Assembly (NCBI RefSeq): GCF_001974875.1
Contig: NZ_MTQD01000010.1
Coordinates: 124,001-188,000, forward strand
Length of the DNA: 64,000 nt
Reading direction: 5' to 3'
Source: Pseudoalteromonas sp. EB27
Lineage (GTDB): Bacteria > Pseudomonadota > Gammaproteobacteria > Enterobacterales > Alteromonadaceae
This document shows, in pieces, positions 7,451 to 17,189 of the stretch. Both the position numbers and the translations under genes were made by a program. The notes beneath the pieces are model-generated. The model was not told where the DNA came from. It saw only the letters and a list, made by a program, of their open reading frames with translations, and ran no database searches. Positions within the stretch are counted from its first letter, which is position 1. Every line of letters starts with the position of its first letter.

Positions 7451-9289
7451 TTAAGCCTTTTTGCTTGCTACCCATTCATTTACAAAATTTTCTAGTACAT
7501 TAAGTGGCACCGGGCCATTTTTAAGTACTACGTCGTGGAACTGGCGAATATCAAATTTATCACCAAGTTGTTTTTTAGCGTCTTCACGAAGTTCTAAAAT
7601 CTTAAGCATACCCACTTTATAAGCCGTTGCTTGTGAAGGCATTACAATGTGACGCTCAACCATTTTAACACCGTCAGATGTTGCATTAGGCGTGTTATTT
7701 ACGTAGTAATCAATACCTTCTTGGCGAGTCCACTTCATTGCGTGAATACCCGTATCAACTACTAGACGACATGCGCGCCATAATTCCATTGAAAGACGAC
7801 CAAAATCTGAGTAAGGGTCTGAGTACATGCCCATTTCTTTAGGAATGAACTCTGAGTATAAACCCCAGCCTTCAATATACGCTGTGTAGCCACCAAACTT
7901 ACGGAATTTAGGAACACCTTCTAGCTCTTGCGAAATAGCTATTTGCATGTGGTGTCCTGGAATGCCTTCATGGTAAGCCAGTGCTTCCATTTGATACGTT
8001 GGCATTGCTTCCATATCGTAAAGGTTTGCGTAGTAAACACCTGGGCGTGAACCATCCGGAGCTGGCTGTTGGTAAAATGCTTTACCTGCCGCTTTTTCAC
8101 GGAATGCTTCAACTGCTTTTACTTTTAAATCAGCTTTAGGCTTAACAATGAATAGCTCATCTAAACGCGTTTTCATTGTATCAATAAGCCCAGTGGCTTC
8201 ATCAAGATAGCGTTGTTTACCTTGTGCATCATTAGGGTAGTAAAATTGTTTGTCAGTTTTCATAAACTGCATAAACGCTTTTAAGTCGCCTTTAAAGCCC
8301 ACTTTGTCTTTAATTTCACGCATTTCATCATGAATACGTGTCACTTCAGATAGACCAATAGCATGAATTTCTTTAGCCGTTAAATCTGTTGTAGTTGTGC
8401 GCTTAAGTGCGTTGTTATAAAACGCTTCGCCGTCAGGTAGTTTCCATGCGCCATCGCGATCATCAGCACGTTTCTCAAGCTGCGCTAGGTAATTAATTAG
8501 CTTAGAGTAAGATGGTTTAACAGCCGATTTTAATGCATCCGATGCATCGCTGATTAACGAGTCTTTTTCGTCTTGGCTAACTTCAAGCGCTGTTACTTTA
8601 CGCTTAAAGTCAGCAAGCAATGTAGAATCATCCCCTTTTTCAAACGGTGCACCGTGAATAATGTTTTTGCTTGAATCAATAACATGTGGGAACACAAATT
8701 TAGGGGCAATGATGCCTTTTTCTGCACGTACAGTTAAATCAATAATAAGCTGATCAATAACACCAGTTACACCATTTAAACGTGAAATGTAGTCTTTAGC
8801 TTCTTTTACATTACTAATTGAGTGCTGATTAATTAAAAATGCAGGGATCATAGAATGTGTACCAAACATTTGGTTCACAGGGTAGTTATGGTAACGCCAT
8901 TTAAAGTCAGCAATTGAGCTTTCAAGATCTTGTTTTTTTAAGTCGTAGCTAACTTTTGTCGCATCATCTAATAAATCACGGCTAATTGCTTTTAGGGCAA
9001 CGAGGTCAGCTTTTGTTTGCGCTAAATCTTTAAGCTGTCTTTCTTCGCTGCCATCGTCCCACTTATCGTAATCTTGCTTAATACCCATGTATGTTTGATA
9101 TACAGGACTGCTCATTACATCGCGGTTAAATGTATCTTCAAAAAACGCATTGGCTTTGTCTATTTCACTTTGTTGTGATTGAACTGCTGCTTGTGCAATA
9201 GGAGCTGAAGTCGCTTGTTGTGTTGTTTGCTGGCAACCAGCAAGTAGTGCAACGCTTACTGCGGCCGCAATAAAGGTAAGTTTACGCAT
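7451..9289 (-). CDS. DUF885 family lipoprotein, putative metallopeptidase
   Basis: This is a 612-residue DUF885 protein, a family related to zinc carboxypeptidase-like enzymes. The N-terminus is a lipoprotein signal with the lipobox LLAGC (Cys19), so it should be anchored to a membrane on the periplasmic side. The C-terminal third contains the family signature HEGIPGHH, the likely metal site, followed by the conserved region around GGYTAYIEGWGLYSE, which supplies the glutamate ligand. The substrate is unknown. Peptide hydrolysis is inferred from the fold family only. It is a monocistronic unit with its own terminator. Confidence 0.88.
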   Translation of the reverse strand: MRKLTFIAAAVSVALLAGCQQTTQQATSAPIAQAAVQSQQSEIDKANAFFEDTFNRDVMSSPVYQTYMGIKQDYDKWDDGSEERQLKDLAQTKADLVALKAISRDLLDDATKVSYDLKKQDLESSIADFKWRYHNYPVNQMFGTHSMIPAFLINQHSISNVKEAKDYISRLNGVTGVIDQLIIDLTVRAEKGIIAPKFVFPHVIDSSKNIIHGAPFEKGDDSTLLADFKRKVTALEVSQDEKDSLISDASDALKSAVKPSYSKLINYLAQLEKRADDRDGAWKLPDGEAFYNNALKRTTTTDLTAKEIHAIGLSEVTRIHDEMREIKDKVGFKGDLKAFMQFMKTDKQFYYPNDAQGKQRYLDEATGLIDTMKTRLDELFIVKPKADLKVKAVEAFREKAAGKAFYQQPAPDGSRPGVYYANLYDMEAMPTYQMEALAYHEGIPGHHMQIAISQELEGVPKFRKFGGYTAYIEGWGLYSEFIPKEMGMYSDPYSDFGRLSMELWRACRLVVDTGIHAMKWTRQEGIDYYVNNTPNATSDGVKMVERHIVMPSQATAYKVGMLKILELREDAKKQLGDKFDIRQFHDVVLKNGPVPLNVLENFVNEWVASKKA

Positions 9290-9357
9290 TGTTTTCCCTT
9301 TTGTTGTTAGAAACCCATTAGGGTGTTTTATATTTATTTTTTGTGTAGCGCTGGGCG

Positions 9358-10494
9358 TTACACAAATAATTCTAGCAGGTCATTTAAAAAGCGATGACCT
9401 TTTAAGCTTACCTGCCAATGACTGCCTGTTTGAGTCAATAAACCTTTATTAATTGCTTGGTTTAATGCACTTTGCTGACTTTGCAGTGGCAGTGTTGTTA
9501 ATTTATTAAAATCATTAATTGGGCAAGGCTCAACAAGGCGAAAGCGATTCATAAAAAATTCAAACGCTAAATCGTCTTGCTCTACATGCCAGCTTTTGTA
9601 CATATACGGTTTAATTAAATCCATATAGCCGCGTGGGTGTTTAACCTTTTCGGTACGCGTAATAAGCCCTGTATTTGCATCAGTAACCTTACCATGCGCG
9701 CCGCAGCCAATACCGAGATAATCGCCAAAACGCCAATAATTCAAGTTATGTTGGCACTGATAGCCTGGTTTTGCATAGCCTGATATTTCGTATTGTATGT
9801 AACCTGCTTGAGCTAGTAACTCGACCCCTTGCTCTTGAATGTCCCACAGTGTTTCGTCTTGTGGCAAGGTGGGAGGTTTTGATGCAAACTGAGTATTAGG
9901 TTCAATAGTTAGTTGATACCAAGATATATGCGGAGGATCTAGCGCTATTATTTGCTTTAAATCACTCAGTGCATCGTCAAGTGTTTGCCCCGGTAAGCCG
10001 TGCATTAAATCAAGGTTAAAGCTGTTTAAACCGGCTTCTTTAGCTTGCTGCGCAGCATAATTAGCCTCGTCGCTGCCATGAATCCGACCAAGTGCTTTTA
10101 ACTTGTCGTTTTGCATGCTTTGCACGCCAATAGAAATACGGTTAATACCTGCTTTTACGTAATCTTTAAAACGACCTGTTTCTACTGTGCCAGGGTTGGC
10201 TTCAAGGGTAATTTCGCAGTTGTCTTCAAGTCCAATTAGGCTATCGACTTCTTTTAGTAAGCGGGTGTAAGCTGTACCAGTTAATAAGCTTGGAGTGCCG
10301 CCACCAATAAAAATGCTGTGAATTTTACGCCCTTGCACTAAGTGCAAATCAGCTTTTAAATCATCAATTAAATGCTGAACATATTCAGCTTCAGGTATTT
10401 CACCTTTTTGTCCGTGGCTATTAAAATCGCAGTACGGGCATTTTTGCACGCACCAAGGCACGTGCACATATAAGCTCAGTGGTGGAAGGTTCAC
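9358..10494 (-). CDS. hemW: Radical SAM heme chaperone HemW
   Basis: This 378-residue protein belongs to the HemN/HemW radical SAM family. The [4Fe-4S] motif CxxxCxxC is at Cys15-Cys19-Cys22, inside [19 protein letters not shown]. The length matches HemW, not the longer coproporphyrinogen dehydrogenase HemN, and the context (next to rdgB) is that of HemW. HemW binds heme and is thought to deliver it to membrane hemoproteins. Its ATG overlaps the rdgB stop by 4 nt (ATGA), consistent with translational coupling in the DUF4426-rdgB-hemW unit. Confidence 0.93.
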   Translation of the reverse strand: MNLPPLSLYVHVPWCVQKCPYCDFNSHGQKGEIPEAEYVQHLIDDLKADLHLVQGRKIHSIFIGGGTPSLLTGTAYTRLLKEVDSLIGLEDNCEITLEANPGTVETGRFKDYVKAGINRISIGVQSMQNDKLKALGRIHGSDEANYAAQQAKEAGLNSFNLDLMHGLPGQTLDDALSDLKQIIALDPPHISWYQLTIEPNTQFASKPPTLPQDETLWDIQEQGVELLAQAGYIQYEISGYAKPGYQCQHNLNYWRFGDYLGIGCGAHGKVTDANTGLITRTEKVKHPRGYMDLIKPYMYKSWHVEQDDLAFEFFMNRFRLVEPCPINDFNKLTTLPLQSQQSALNQAINKGLLTQTGSHWQVSLKGHRFLNDLLELFV

Positions 10495-11090
10495 AGGCCG
10501 CCTTTTTGCTTTAGCTCTAGCAATAATTTTTGTAGCGCTTGTCCGCGATGACTCACTGCATTTTTTTGCTCTTTTGTAAGCTCAGCACTCGTACAACTTT
10601 GTTCTGCTACAAAAAACACCGGATCGTAACCAAAGCCACCGTTGCCATTTTGAGTGAGCGTAATTTCGCCTTCCCAACTTGCACTACAAATAAGTGGAGT
10701 AGGGTCATCTGCGTGGCGCATTAATACCAGTACACACCAAAAACGAGCACTACGGATAGGGTTATTACCCAAATCAACGAGTAACTTATCAATGTTATCT
10801 TGATCGCTGGCACTTGGGCCTGCAAAACGGGCTGAGTAAACACCGGGTGCGCCATTTAAGCCATCAACCTCTAAACCAGAGTCATCGGCAATTGCTGCCA
10901 TGCCTGTAATTTTAGCGGCATGGCGCGCTTTAATAATGGCATTTTCAACAAAGGTAGTGCCGGTTTCGGCAACTTCACTTACATTAAAATCGCTCTGTGG
11001 AACTACATTAATATTCAGAGAGCTTAGCATGTTAGCTAGCTCTTTTACTTTGCCAGGGTTACCTGTAGCAAGTACTAAAGTTTTGGTCAT
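10491..11090 (-). CDS. rdgB: XTP/dITP pyrophosphatase (RdgB/HAM1 family)
   Basis: This 199-residue enzyme hydrolyses non-canonical purine nucleoside triphosphates (dITP, XTP) to monophosphates, keeping them out of DNA. The N-terminal [14 protein letters not shown] carries the substrate-binding loop. [20 protein letters not shown] (about 67-86) holds the metal-binding and catalytic Asp residues, and GGFGYDPVF is also conserved. Length is normal for the family. It lies 4 bp after DUF4426 and overlaps hemW by 4 nt. Confidence 0.95.
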   Translation of the reverse strand: MTKTLVLATGNPGKVKELANMLSSLNINVVPQSDFNVSEVAETGTTFVENAIIKARHAAKITGMAAIADDSGLEVDGLNGAPGVYSARFAGPSASDQDNIDKLLVDLGNNPIRSARFWCVLVLMRHADDPTPLICSASWEGEITLTQNGNGGFGYDPVFFVAEQSCTSAELTKEQKNAVSHRGQALQKLLLELKQKGGL

Positions 11091-11094
11091 GTTA

Positions 11095-11538
11095 TTAATC
11101 TACGTAAAATTTTTGCTGAAACTGTAATTTTTGAAATTGATTACTTTGTTGTATTTCAATCTCAAAGCGTAAAATCTCTTCGTTGGTGTAATCAACTTGG
11201 GCAAGGTAATAAATTGACTCACCTTCTTTTACTTCTTTAAAAGTAAGCGTTTGCTTGTTGCCAAGTAGATTTTTAGCTGTGCCTGTAAGCTTTGCCGTTT
11301 GGGCTGTGTTTTCGGCATCATTTTTTAAAACAGAAATATTCAAAATGCCTTTGTATCCGCTTCGCTCAAGGCCATACGCTTTCGCTATTTTTGGCTGAAT
11401 AAAAGTAGAAGGAAAAGCGATGTAATGCACTTGCCAAGGGCCAAGCTCTTTGTATTGTGCGCCTTGCATTTCTTCGCTTTGCGCGTTAAATGCAAATGCT
11501 AAACAAGCAATAAAACAAAACTTAATTAAACGGTTCAT
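11095..11538 (-). CDS. DUF4426 domain-containing secreted protein
   Basis: This is a 147-residue protein with a signal peptide (cleavage after about residue 21, near FNAQSEE), so it is probably periplasmic. The rest is a single DUF4426 domain with the characteristic [20 protein letters not shown] near its start. The function is unknown. In related bacteria it sits in the proC-yggT-rdgB-hemW neighbourhood, as here. A hairpin terminator at 11563-11585 separates it from yggT, so it probably begins its own transcript with rdgB and hemW. Confidence 0.8.
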   Translation of the reverse strand: MNRLIKFCFIACLAFAFNAQSEEMQGAQYKELGPWQVHYIAFPSTFIQPKIAKAYGLERSGYKGILNISVLKNDAENTAQTAKLTGTAKNLLGNKQTLTFKEVKEGESIYYLAQVDYTNEEILRFEIEIQQSNQFQKLQFQQKFYVD

Positions 11539-11562
11539 TATGTATTCCTCAAAACATATAAA

Positions 11563-11585
11563 AAAGAGGCCTTTGGGCCTCTTTT
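11563..11585. terminator. Bidirectional-looking terminator between yggT and DUF4426
   Basis: AAAGAGGCC-TTT-GGGCCTCTTT is a 9-bp GC-rich stem with A and T runs on both sides. It lies 17 bp past the yggT stop on the minus strand. Confidence 0.75.
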
Positions 11586-11602
11586 ACTCAAAAATTAAGT
11601 GC

Positions 11603-12136
11603 TTAGACTAAAAAGTCCATAAGCAACATTTGCAAAAACTGAATACCAATAATAAGCACTAAAACTGATAAATCTAAGCCACCCATTGATGGTAATATTT
11701 TACGAATTGGTTTTAGCATTGGTTCAGTAAGCTGATGGAAAACCGCTTCTATAGGGTTATAACCTTGGCTAACCCAACTTAAAATAGCGCGAATAATAAG
11801 TACCCAAAAAACTAAGTTAAGGCCTTCTTTTAGTACCGTTATAAGTGCTTGAATAAGTACAGGCTGTATTGCCCACGCATTATATATAACAAGCATTAAA
11901 GTACTAATTTTGGCTACAGCCACTATAAATGCCAGCAACAAAGATGCTAAATCAAGTCCGCCAAACCCCGGAATGATTTTACGCAGTGGTTTTACCGCAA
12001 ACGACGTGGCTTTAACCACAAACTGGCTCATTGGATTATAGAAGTCGGCTTTTGCCCACTGCAGCCAAAAGCGCAGTAATACCACCATTAAAAACAAATC
12101 AAACAGGGTACTGATCAAAAATTGCATGGCATTCAT
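11603..12136 (-). CDS. yggT: YggT family membrane protein
   Basis: This 177-residue inner-membrane protein is made of two similar halves. Each has a hydrophobic helix pair and the conserved cytoplasmic signature PLRKIIPGFGGLDLASLLL (first half) or PIRKILPSMGGLDLSVLVL (second half). The family is implicated in osmotic-shock or cation homeostasis and sits next to proC and yggS in many bacteria, as here. It is 27 bp downstream of proC, so it is probably cotranscribed, and a terminator follows. Confidence 0.9.
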   Translation of the reverse strand: MNAMQFLISTLFDLFLMVVLLRFWLQWAKADFYNPMSQFVVKATSFAVKPLRKIIPGFGGLDLASLLLAFIVAVAKISTLMLVIYNAWAIQPVLIQALITVLKEGLNLVFWVLIIRAILSWVSQGYNPIEAVFHQLTEPMLKPIRKILPSMGGLDLSVLVLIIGIQFLQMLLMDFLV

Positions 12137-12163
12137 AGTGTAACCTTCAATAAAAAAGTGGTT

Positions 12164-12985
12164 TTAAAGTTCTTTTTCCATTTGCATCGCACGCGCAATA
12201 CACGCATCCATTGCATCGCCAACGGTTTTAGTTAAGCCTTCATCTTTTAAGTGCTCAACAGCTGCGTGAGTCGTACCGCCTTTAGATGTTACGTTTGAAC
12301 GTAGTTGCGAAATAGTAATATCAGGTTGGCTAAGTGCCATTTCGGCGGCGCCAAGGGCTGTTTGTTGTACCAGGCGACGAGCGTCTTCATCATTAAAGCC
12401 CAGCGCTTTGGCTTTTTCTTCTATGGCTTCCATAAATAAGAAAAAGTAAGCAGGCGAAGAGCCAGTCACAGCAATAATGTCGTTAATTTGAGATTCTTTT
12501 TCAACCCATACAACAATGCCAGTGCATTCAAAAACTTGTTGTACAAACTCGTGTTCGCTTTGTGTTTCGCCCGCACCATATAAACCTGATACACCACGGC
12601 CTAATAAAGACGGTGTGTTTGGCATACAGCGTACCATTTTAACGTCTTGACCTAGCATTTCGCGAAGGCGTTTTACAGTTAAGCCCGCAGCAACCGAAAT
12701 GAACAGTTTGTCGCTAAAATCTACGCCCGAATCTTGAAACGATTTACATAAATCGCCCATCATTTGTGGTTTAACAGACAAAACAATTACATCAGCATCG
12801 CGCAGGGCTTCGTTATTGTCACTGGTGGTTTGCACCTTGAAATCGGCTGCTACCTTTGCAAGCTTTTCTTGGTTGCGGTTAGTCGCAATAATGTTACTTG
12901 CGTTAAAACCGTTTTTTACCATGCCACCAATAATGGCGTAGCTCATATTACCTGTGCCTATAAATGCGATTTTTTTATCTGACAT
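12164..12985 (-). CDS. proC: Pyrroline-5-carboxylate reductase
   Basis: This 273-residue enzyme catalyses the last step of proline synthesis, NAD(P)H-dependent reduction of pyrroline-5-carboxylate. The N-terminal Rossmann motif is IAFIGTGNMSYAIIGG. The conserved MPNTPSLLGRGVSGLY, and SNVTSKGGTTHAAVEHL (the ProC signature) near the C-terminus, are both present. It is 17 bp downstream of yggS and upstream of yggT, an arrangement common in gammaproteobacteria. Confidence 0.96.
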   Translation of the reverse strand: MSDKKIAFIGTGNMSYAIIGGMVKNGFNASNIIATNRNQEKLAKVAADFKVQTTSDNNEALRDADVIVLSVKPQMMGDLCKSFQDSGVDFSDKLFISVAAGLTVKRLREMLGQDVKMVRCMPNTPSLLGRGVSGLYGAGETQSEHEFVQQVFECTGIVVWVEKESQINDIIAVTGSSPAYFFLFMEAIEEKAKALGFNDEDARRLVQQTALGAAEMALSQPDITISQLRSNVTSKGGTTHAAVEHLKDEGLTKTVGDAMDACIARAMQMEKEL

Positions 12986-13002
12986 AAATCTGTTATCACC
13001 TT

Positions 13003-13716
13003 TTAAGTTCGTGTTCCAAAAATGTCTGTGCCGACTCTTACCATGGTTGAACCTGCACTAATGGCAGCTTCAACATCACCGCTCATACCCATCGACAAAG
13101 TATCTACTTGAGGATATTGGGTCTTTAGTTTATCAAAGCAAGTTTGTAATTGCTCAAAAGATTGAATTTGCGTATCCAGATCGTCACTTTTAGCCGGAAT
13201 TGCCATTAAACCGCGAAGTGTTAAGTGCTTACATTGGTTAATAAAATCGGCAAGTTCAGAAATTTGCCCAACACTACAACCCGATTTGGCTTCTTCTTCG
13301 CTTATATTTACTTGAATAAGTATATTAAGAGGCGATTTATCGTCTGGGCGCTGGGAATCTAATCGTTTGGCTATTTTTATACGATCAACACTTTGCACCC
13401 AATCAAAGTTGGCAGCCACTAAAGCACTTTTATTTGATTGAATAGGTCCAATGAAATGCCAAATGATATCGCTATATGACTGTAGTTGAGCTATTTTATC
13501 TATAGCCTCTTGAACATAAGATTCACCAAATTCGCGCTGGCCATGCTCATAAGCTGCAATAACATCTTCGCTTGGTTTAGTTTTAGACACTGCCAGTAAA
13601 GTAACTTCGTTAGTGTTTCGCTGTGCGTTTTTTGCCGCATCTGCAATTCTAGCGTAGGCGGATGTGAGTCGTTCTGCTATTGTAACCATATATTTATCAG
13701 TTAGTTGTGGAGTCAT
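13003..13716 (-). CDS. yggS: YggS family pyridoxal-5'-phosphate homeostasis protein
   Basis: This is a 237-residue PLP-binding protein without catalytic activity that buffers free PLP. The PLP lysine is Lys45 in LLAVSKTKPSE, and the C-terminal SMGMSGDVEAAISAGSTMVRVG is the phosphate-binding signature region. The predicted ATG at 13716 leaves only 2 bp to the divergent pilT start. An internal ATG at 13689 is an alternative and would give a more typical N-terminus. No clear ribosome-binding site decides between them. It is the first gene of yggS-proC-yggT. Confidence 0.92.
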   Translation of the reverse strand: MTPQLTDKYMVTIAERLTSAYARIADAAKNAQRNTNEVTLLAVSKTKPSEDVIAAYEHGQREFGESYVQEAIDKIAQLQSYSDIIWHFIGPIQSNKSALVAANFDWVQSVDRIKIAKRLDSQRPDDKSPLNILIQVNISEEEAKSGCSVGQISELADFINQCKHLTLRGLMAIPAKSDDLDTQIQSFEQLQTCFDKLKTQYPQVDTLSMGMSGDVEAAISAGSTMVRVGTDIFGTRT

Positions 13717-13718
13717 AA

Positions 13719-14759
13719 ATGGATATTACCGAATTATTAGCGTTTAGTGTGCAACACAAAGCATCCGATTTACATTTATCATCGGGTGTTTCACCTATGA
13801 TACGCGTAGACGGTGATGTTCGCCGCATTAATATACCAGCCCTTGCAGATAAAGACGTAAACAGTCTGGTTTACGATATTATGAACGATAATCAACGCAA
13901 GGACTACGAACAAAATCTCGAAGTGGATTTTTCGTTTGAAGTGCCTAATTTAGCACGTTTTCGTGTGAATGCATTTAACTCTAATCGCGGCCCTGCTGCG
14001 GTATTTCGTACCATACCAAGTGAAGTGTTAACGCTTGATGATTTAGGTGCGCCAGATATTTTTAAAACAATCTCCGATACCCCACGTGGACTCGTGTTAG
14101 TGACAGGCCCAACGGGCTCTGGTAAATCAACAACACTTGCCGCTATGGTCGATTATATAAATCAAAATAAACATCACCATATTCTAACAATCGAAGATCC
14201 AATCGAGTTTGTTCACGATAATAAATTAAGCCTTATTAATCAACGTGAAGTACATCGCGATACACATAGCTTTTCAAACGCGCTACGTAGTGCACTGCGT
14301 GAAGATCCCGATGTAATATTAGTTGGTGAGTTACGTGATTTAGAAACAATTCGTCTTGCAATGACTGCAGCCGAAACAGGCCACTTAGTGTTTGGCACGC
14401 TACATACTACGTCTGCACCAAAAACCATTGACCGTATTATCGATGTATTCCCAGGTGAGGAAAAGTCAATGGTACGTTCAATGTTATCTGAATCTTTGCG
14501 TGCTGTTATCTCGCAAACACTGCTTAAAAAGATTGGCGGCGGGCGAGTTGCGGCACACGAAATTATGATTGCAGTACCTGCTATTCGTAACTTGATTCGT
14601 GAAGATAAAATTGCACAAATGTACTCGTCTATTCAAACAGGTGCGTCTGTAGGCATGCAAACAATGGATCAATGTTTAACTAATTTAGTTAATCACGGCA
14701 TTGTTACAAATGCTGCAGCGAAAGAAAAAGCACAAGACAAAACACAATTTGGTGGGTAA
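13719..14759 (+). CDS. pilT: Type IV pilus retraction ATPase PilT
   Basis: This is a 346-residue hexameric cytoplasmic ATPase that drives type IV pilus retraction (twitching, DNA uptake, surface sensing). N-terminal PAS-like domain, then Walker A GPTGSGKST (about 130-138), Asp box, Walker B (EDPDVILVGELRD) and the His box. The AIRNLIRE motif typical of PilT is present near the C-terminus (PAIRNLIREDKIAQMYS). TGGAG upstream of the ATG serves as ribosome-binding site. It lies 9 bp before pilU and diverges from yggS. Confidence 0.97.
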   Translation: MDITELLAFSVQHKASDLHLSSGVSPMIRVDGDVRRINIPALADKDVNSLVYDIMNDNQRKDYEQNLEVDFSFEVPNLARFRVNAFNSNRGPAAVFRTIPSEVLTLDDLGAPDIFKTISDTPRGLVLVTGPTGSGKSTTLAAMVDYINQNKHHHILTIEDPIEFVHDNKLSLINQREVHRDTHSFSNALRSALREDPDVILVGELRDLETIRLAMTAAETGHLVFGTLHTTSAPKTIDRIIDVFPGEEKSMVRSMLSESLRAVISQTLLKKIGGGRVAAHEIMIAVPAIRNLIREDKIAQMYSSIQTGASVGMQTMDQCLTNLVNHGIVTNAAAKEKAQDKTQFGG

Positions 14760-14768
14760 GAAACTATT

Positions 14769-15905
14769 ATGGCTTTATCTTTAAACGACTTTTTACTTAT
14801 CATGATTGAGAAAAAAGGATCTGACTTATTTGTATCGAGTCAGCTACCTGTAAGCGCAAAAATAAACGGTGAGTTAATAGCTCTAAGCGATGATAGGCTT
14901 ACTGATGAGCAATCGCTTGAGCTAGTTGAATCTGCAATGAGCGAAAAACAAAAAGCAGAGTTTCATACAACAAAAGAATGTAACTTTGCGATTGCCACCG
15001 ACGAAGGACGTTTCCGTATTTCTGCTTTTTGGCAACGCGATAAAGCAGGTATGGTTATTCGCCGTATTGTGACGCAAATACCTGATGTGAGTGAGCTAGG
15101 CCTACCTTCAATTCTTACCGATGTAATTATGTCTAAGCGTGGCCTAGTATTGTTTGTCGGTGGTACTGGTACTGGTAAATCAACCTCTCTAGCTGCACTT
15201 ATTGGCTACAGAAACCGTAACCAACGTGGTCATATACTGACTATTGAAGATCCGATTGAATTTGTTCATGAGCATCGTAAAAGCATTATTACTCAACGCG
15301 AAGTAGGGCTTGATACTGAAAGCTTTGAGTCAGCACTTAAAAGCTCATTGCGCCAAGCGCCCGATGTAATTTTGATTGGTGAAATTCGCTCTCAAGAAAC
15401 TATGGAATACGCACTAAGCTTTGCCGAAACAGGTCACCTGTGTGTTGCAACACTGCATGCTAATAATGCCAACCAAGCAATTGACCGTATTATGCATTTA
15501 GTCCCCAAAGAAAAACACGATAAGCTTAAGTACGATTTAGCACTTAACTTACGCGCCATTGTAGCTCAGCAATTAGTACCGACTGCTGATGGTGAAAGTC
15601 GTGTTGCAGCTATTGAAATATTGCTTAACTCACCAATGGTTGCTGAACTGATTAAAAACGGTGATATTGGTGGTATTAAAGAGGCAATGGCTAAATCGAA
15701 AGAGATGGGCATGCAAACCTTTGACCAAGCGCTATTTGAGTTATACAGACAGCAGCGAATTAATTACGCCGATGCACTGCATCATGCTGATTCGCCGAAT
15801 GATTTACGCTTAATGATTAAACTGCGCAATAACGAACAGCAAGGTGCGGGCTTTTTACAAGGCGTTACTATTGATGGCCTTGACGATAAAAATAGCGATC
15901 AATAA
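14769..15905 (+). CDS. pilU: Type IV pilus accessory retraction ATPase PilU
   Basis: This 378-residue PilT paralogue acts with PilT to increase retraction force. Walker A reads GGTGTGKST, and Walker B lies in APDVILIGEIRS. It is longer at the C-terminus than PilT and lacks the AIRNLIRE motif, as PilU does. It is cotranscribed with pilT. An IS3-family element sits 21 bp after its stop, separating it from the terminator at 17247-17273 that probably served it before the insertion. Confidence 0.96.
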   Translation: MALSLNDFLLIMIEKKGSDLFVSSQLPVSAKINGELIALSDDRLTDEQSLELVESAMSEKQKAEFHTTKECNFAIATDEGRFRISAFWQRDKAGMVIRRIVTQIPDVSELGLPSILTDVIMSKRGLVLFVGGTGTGKSTSLAALIGYRNRNQRGHILTIEDPIEFVHEHRKSIITQREVGLDTESFESALKSSLRQAPDVILIGEIRSQETMEYALSFAETGHLCVATLHANNANQAIDRIMHLVPKEKHDKLKYDLALNLRAIVAQQLVPTADGESRVAAIEILLNSPMVAELIKNGDIGGIKEAMAKSKEMGMQTFDQALFELYRQQRINYADALHHADSPNDLRLMIKLRNNEQQGAGFLQGVTIDGLDDKNSDQ

Positions 15906-15954
15906 ACCAACGAATTTTCTATTAAGTGTCCCATCCTGAAATAGGTTGACGGTT

Positions 15955-16737
15955 TTAATGAAAGACTTGGTGCGAAAGCGCAAGGTCTTTTTTATGCACT
16001 TGATTTGGTGTTTTCATATCCAAACTCAAGTGCGGTCGCATTTCATTGTATATAAATATCGATTCTTCAACGAGCTGTTTTAATTCTGCCATATTGCGAC
16101 ATTTATACAGTAGAAACTCTTGTTTTAATATCCCGTTAATACGCTCAGCTAATGCGTTTTGATAGCAGTCATATCCATCGGTCATAGATGGCCTAATTCC
16201 CTCTTTTAATAGCGCATTTTGATATACTTCAGAGCAATATTGTAAACCTCTATCTGAATGATGAATGGCATCACGTTTATACACGCGTTGCTTAATCGTC
16301 ATCTCTAACGCTTTGACTACATCGGTTGCTTTCATTTCATCACTGAGCTCATAACCCATTATTTTTCGACTATAAGCATCAGTGACTAACGACAGGTAAT
16401 GCACGTCTTGCGCTGACTTAACGTAGGTAATGTCACTAACGAAGACTACCTCGGCCGCAGTCGGTTTGTACTCTTTTAGTAAATTAGGATGCTTGCGCAT
16501 CCAATGGTTACTGTTTGTTGTTTTAGTGTAATTTTTCTTTGGTTTTACAAGAAAGTCATGCTCTCTCAAATAATTAAAAAAACAATCACGGCCTAGTTTA
16601 ATACCACGCTCTTGCAGCTCTGGTTTGATCATCAGATAAAGTTTCTTCCCACCAATACGAGGCATGAATTGCCTCCAATACATCACTAATTCCTTGACGG
16701 GCTCTAACGCTTTATTCCGAGCATCTATTCTGCGCAT
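15955..16737 (-). CDS. IS3-family transposase OrfB (DDE integrase domain)
   Basis: This is 260 residues from the first ATG, but the frame stays open upstream through the end of orfA (AKEKQQVKLTSLCRAYGITR reads as the usual OrfB N-terminus). It is therefore very probably made as an OrfAB fusion by -1 frameshifting near the A4GA5 run (complement of 16804-16813). The rve domain has the DDE residues: D in VSDITYV, D in HHSDRGLQY and E in NALAERINGILKQE. It catalyses cutting and strand transfer of the element. Confidence 0.93.
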   Translation of the reverse strand: MRRIDARNKALEPVKELVMYWRQFMPRIGGKKLYLMIKPELQERGIKLGRDCFFNYLREHDFLVKPKKNYTKTTNSNHWMRKHPNLLKEYKPTAAEVVFVSDITYVKSAQDVHYLSLVTDAYSRKIMGYELSDEMKATDVVKALEMTIKQRVYKRDAIHHSDRGLQYCSEVYQNALLKEGIRPSMTDGYDCYQNALAERINGILKQEFLLYKCRNMAELKQLVEESIFIYNEMRPHLSLDMKTPNQVHKKDLALSHQVFH

Positions 16738-16793
16738 AGCTTGATAGTAACCTTGTCGCGTTATGCCATATGCACGGCATAACGAAGTAAGCT

Positions 16794-17189
16794 TTACTTG
16801 CTGTTTTTCTTTTGCGCGCGTGATAGCTCGGATATGTACTTTTTTCGCAAGCCCGCTCCGTATTCTTCATCCATTATATTAATCATTTCATCTTTGATTA
16901 AATCCTTTAGGCGTAAGTCTTCTATCTCAAGCTCTAAACGTTTAATTTTTTGTGCAGGGGTTTCTTTCGATTTAGGCATGTTGGCTATATAAGTTGGTTT
17001 AGACCAATCTAATTTACCATGTTTTCGCAGCCAGACCAGAACGGTACTACGACCTTGAATACCGTAATGACTTTGCGCTTGTTTATACGTGAAGTCGCCT
17101 TTTTCTACTTGCTCAACAATGGATAATTTAAAGCCTAATGTATAATCGCGTTGAGTACGCTTAACGTCTTTAGTTTTAGTGGTTTTCAT
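16794..17189 (-). CDS. IS3-family transposase OrfA (helix-turn-helix)
   Basis: This is a 131-residue DNA-binding subunit. An N-terminal helix-turn-helix region (DYTLGFKLSIVEQVEKGDFTY) is followed by a leucine-zipper-like coiled coil (about 78-100, KIKRLELEIEDLRLKDLIKD), the usual OrfA layout. It binds the element ends and, through the frameshift at its 3' end, supplies the N-terminus of the fused transposase. Confidence 0.92.
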   Translation of the reverse strand: MKTTKTKDVKRTQRDYTLGFKLSIVEQVEKGDFTYKQAQSHYGIQGRSTVLVWLRKHGKLDWSKPTYIANMPKSKETPAQKIKRLELEIEDLRLKDLIKDEMINIMDEEYGAGLRKKYISELSRAQKKNSK

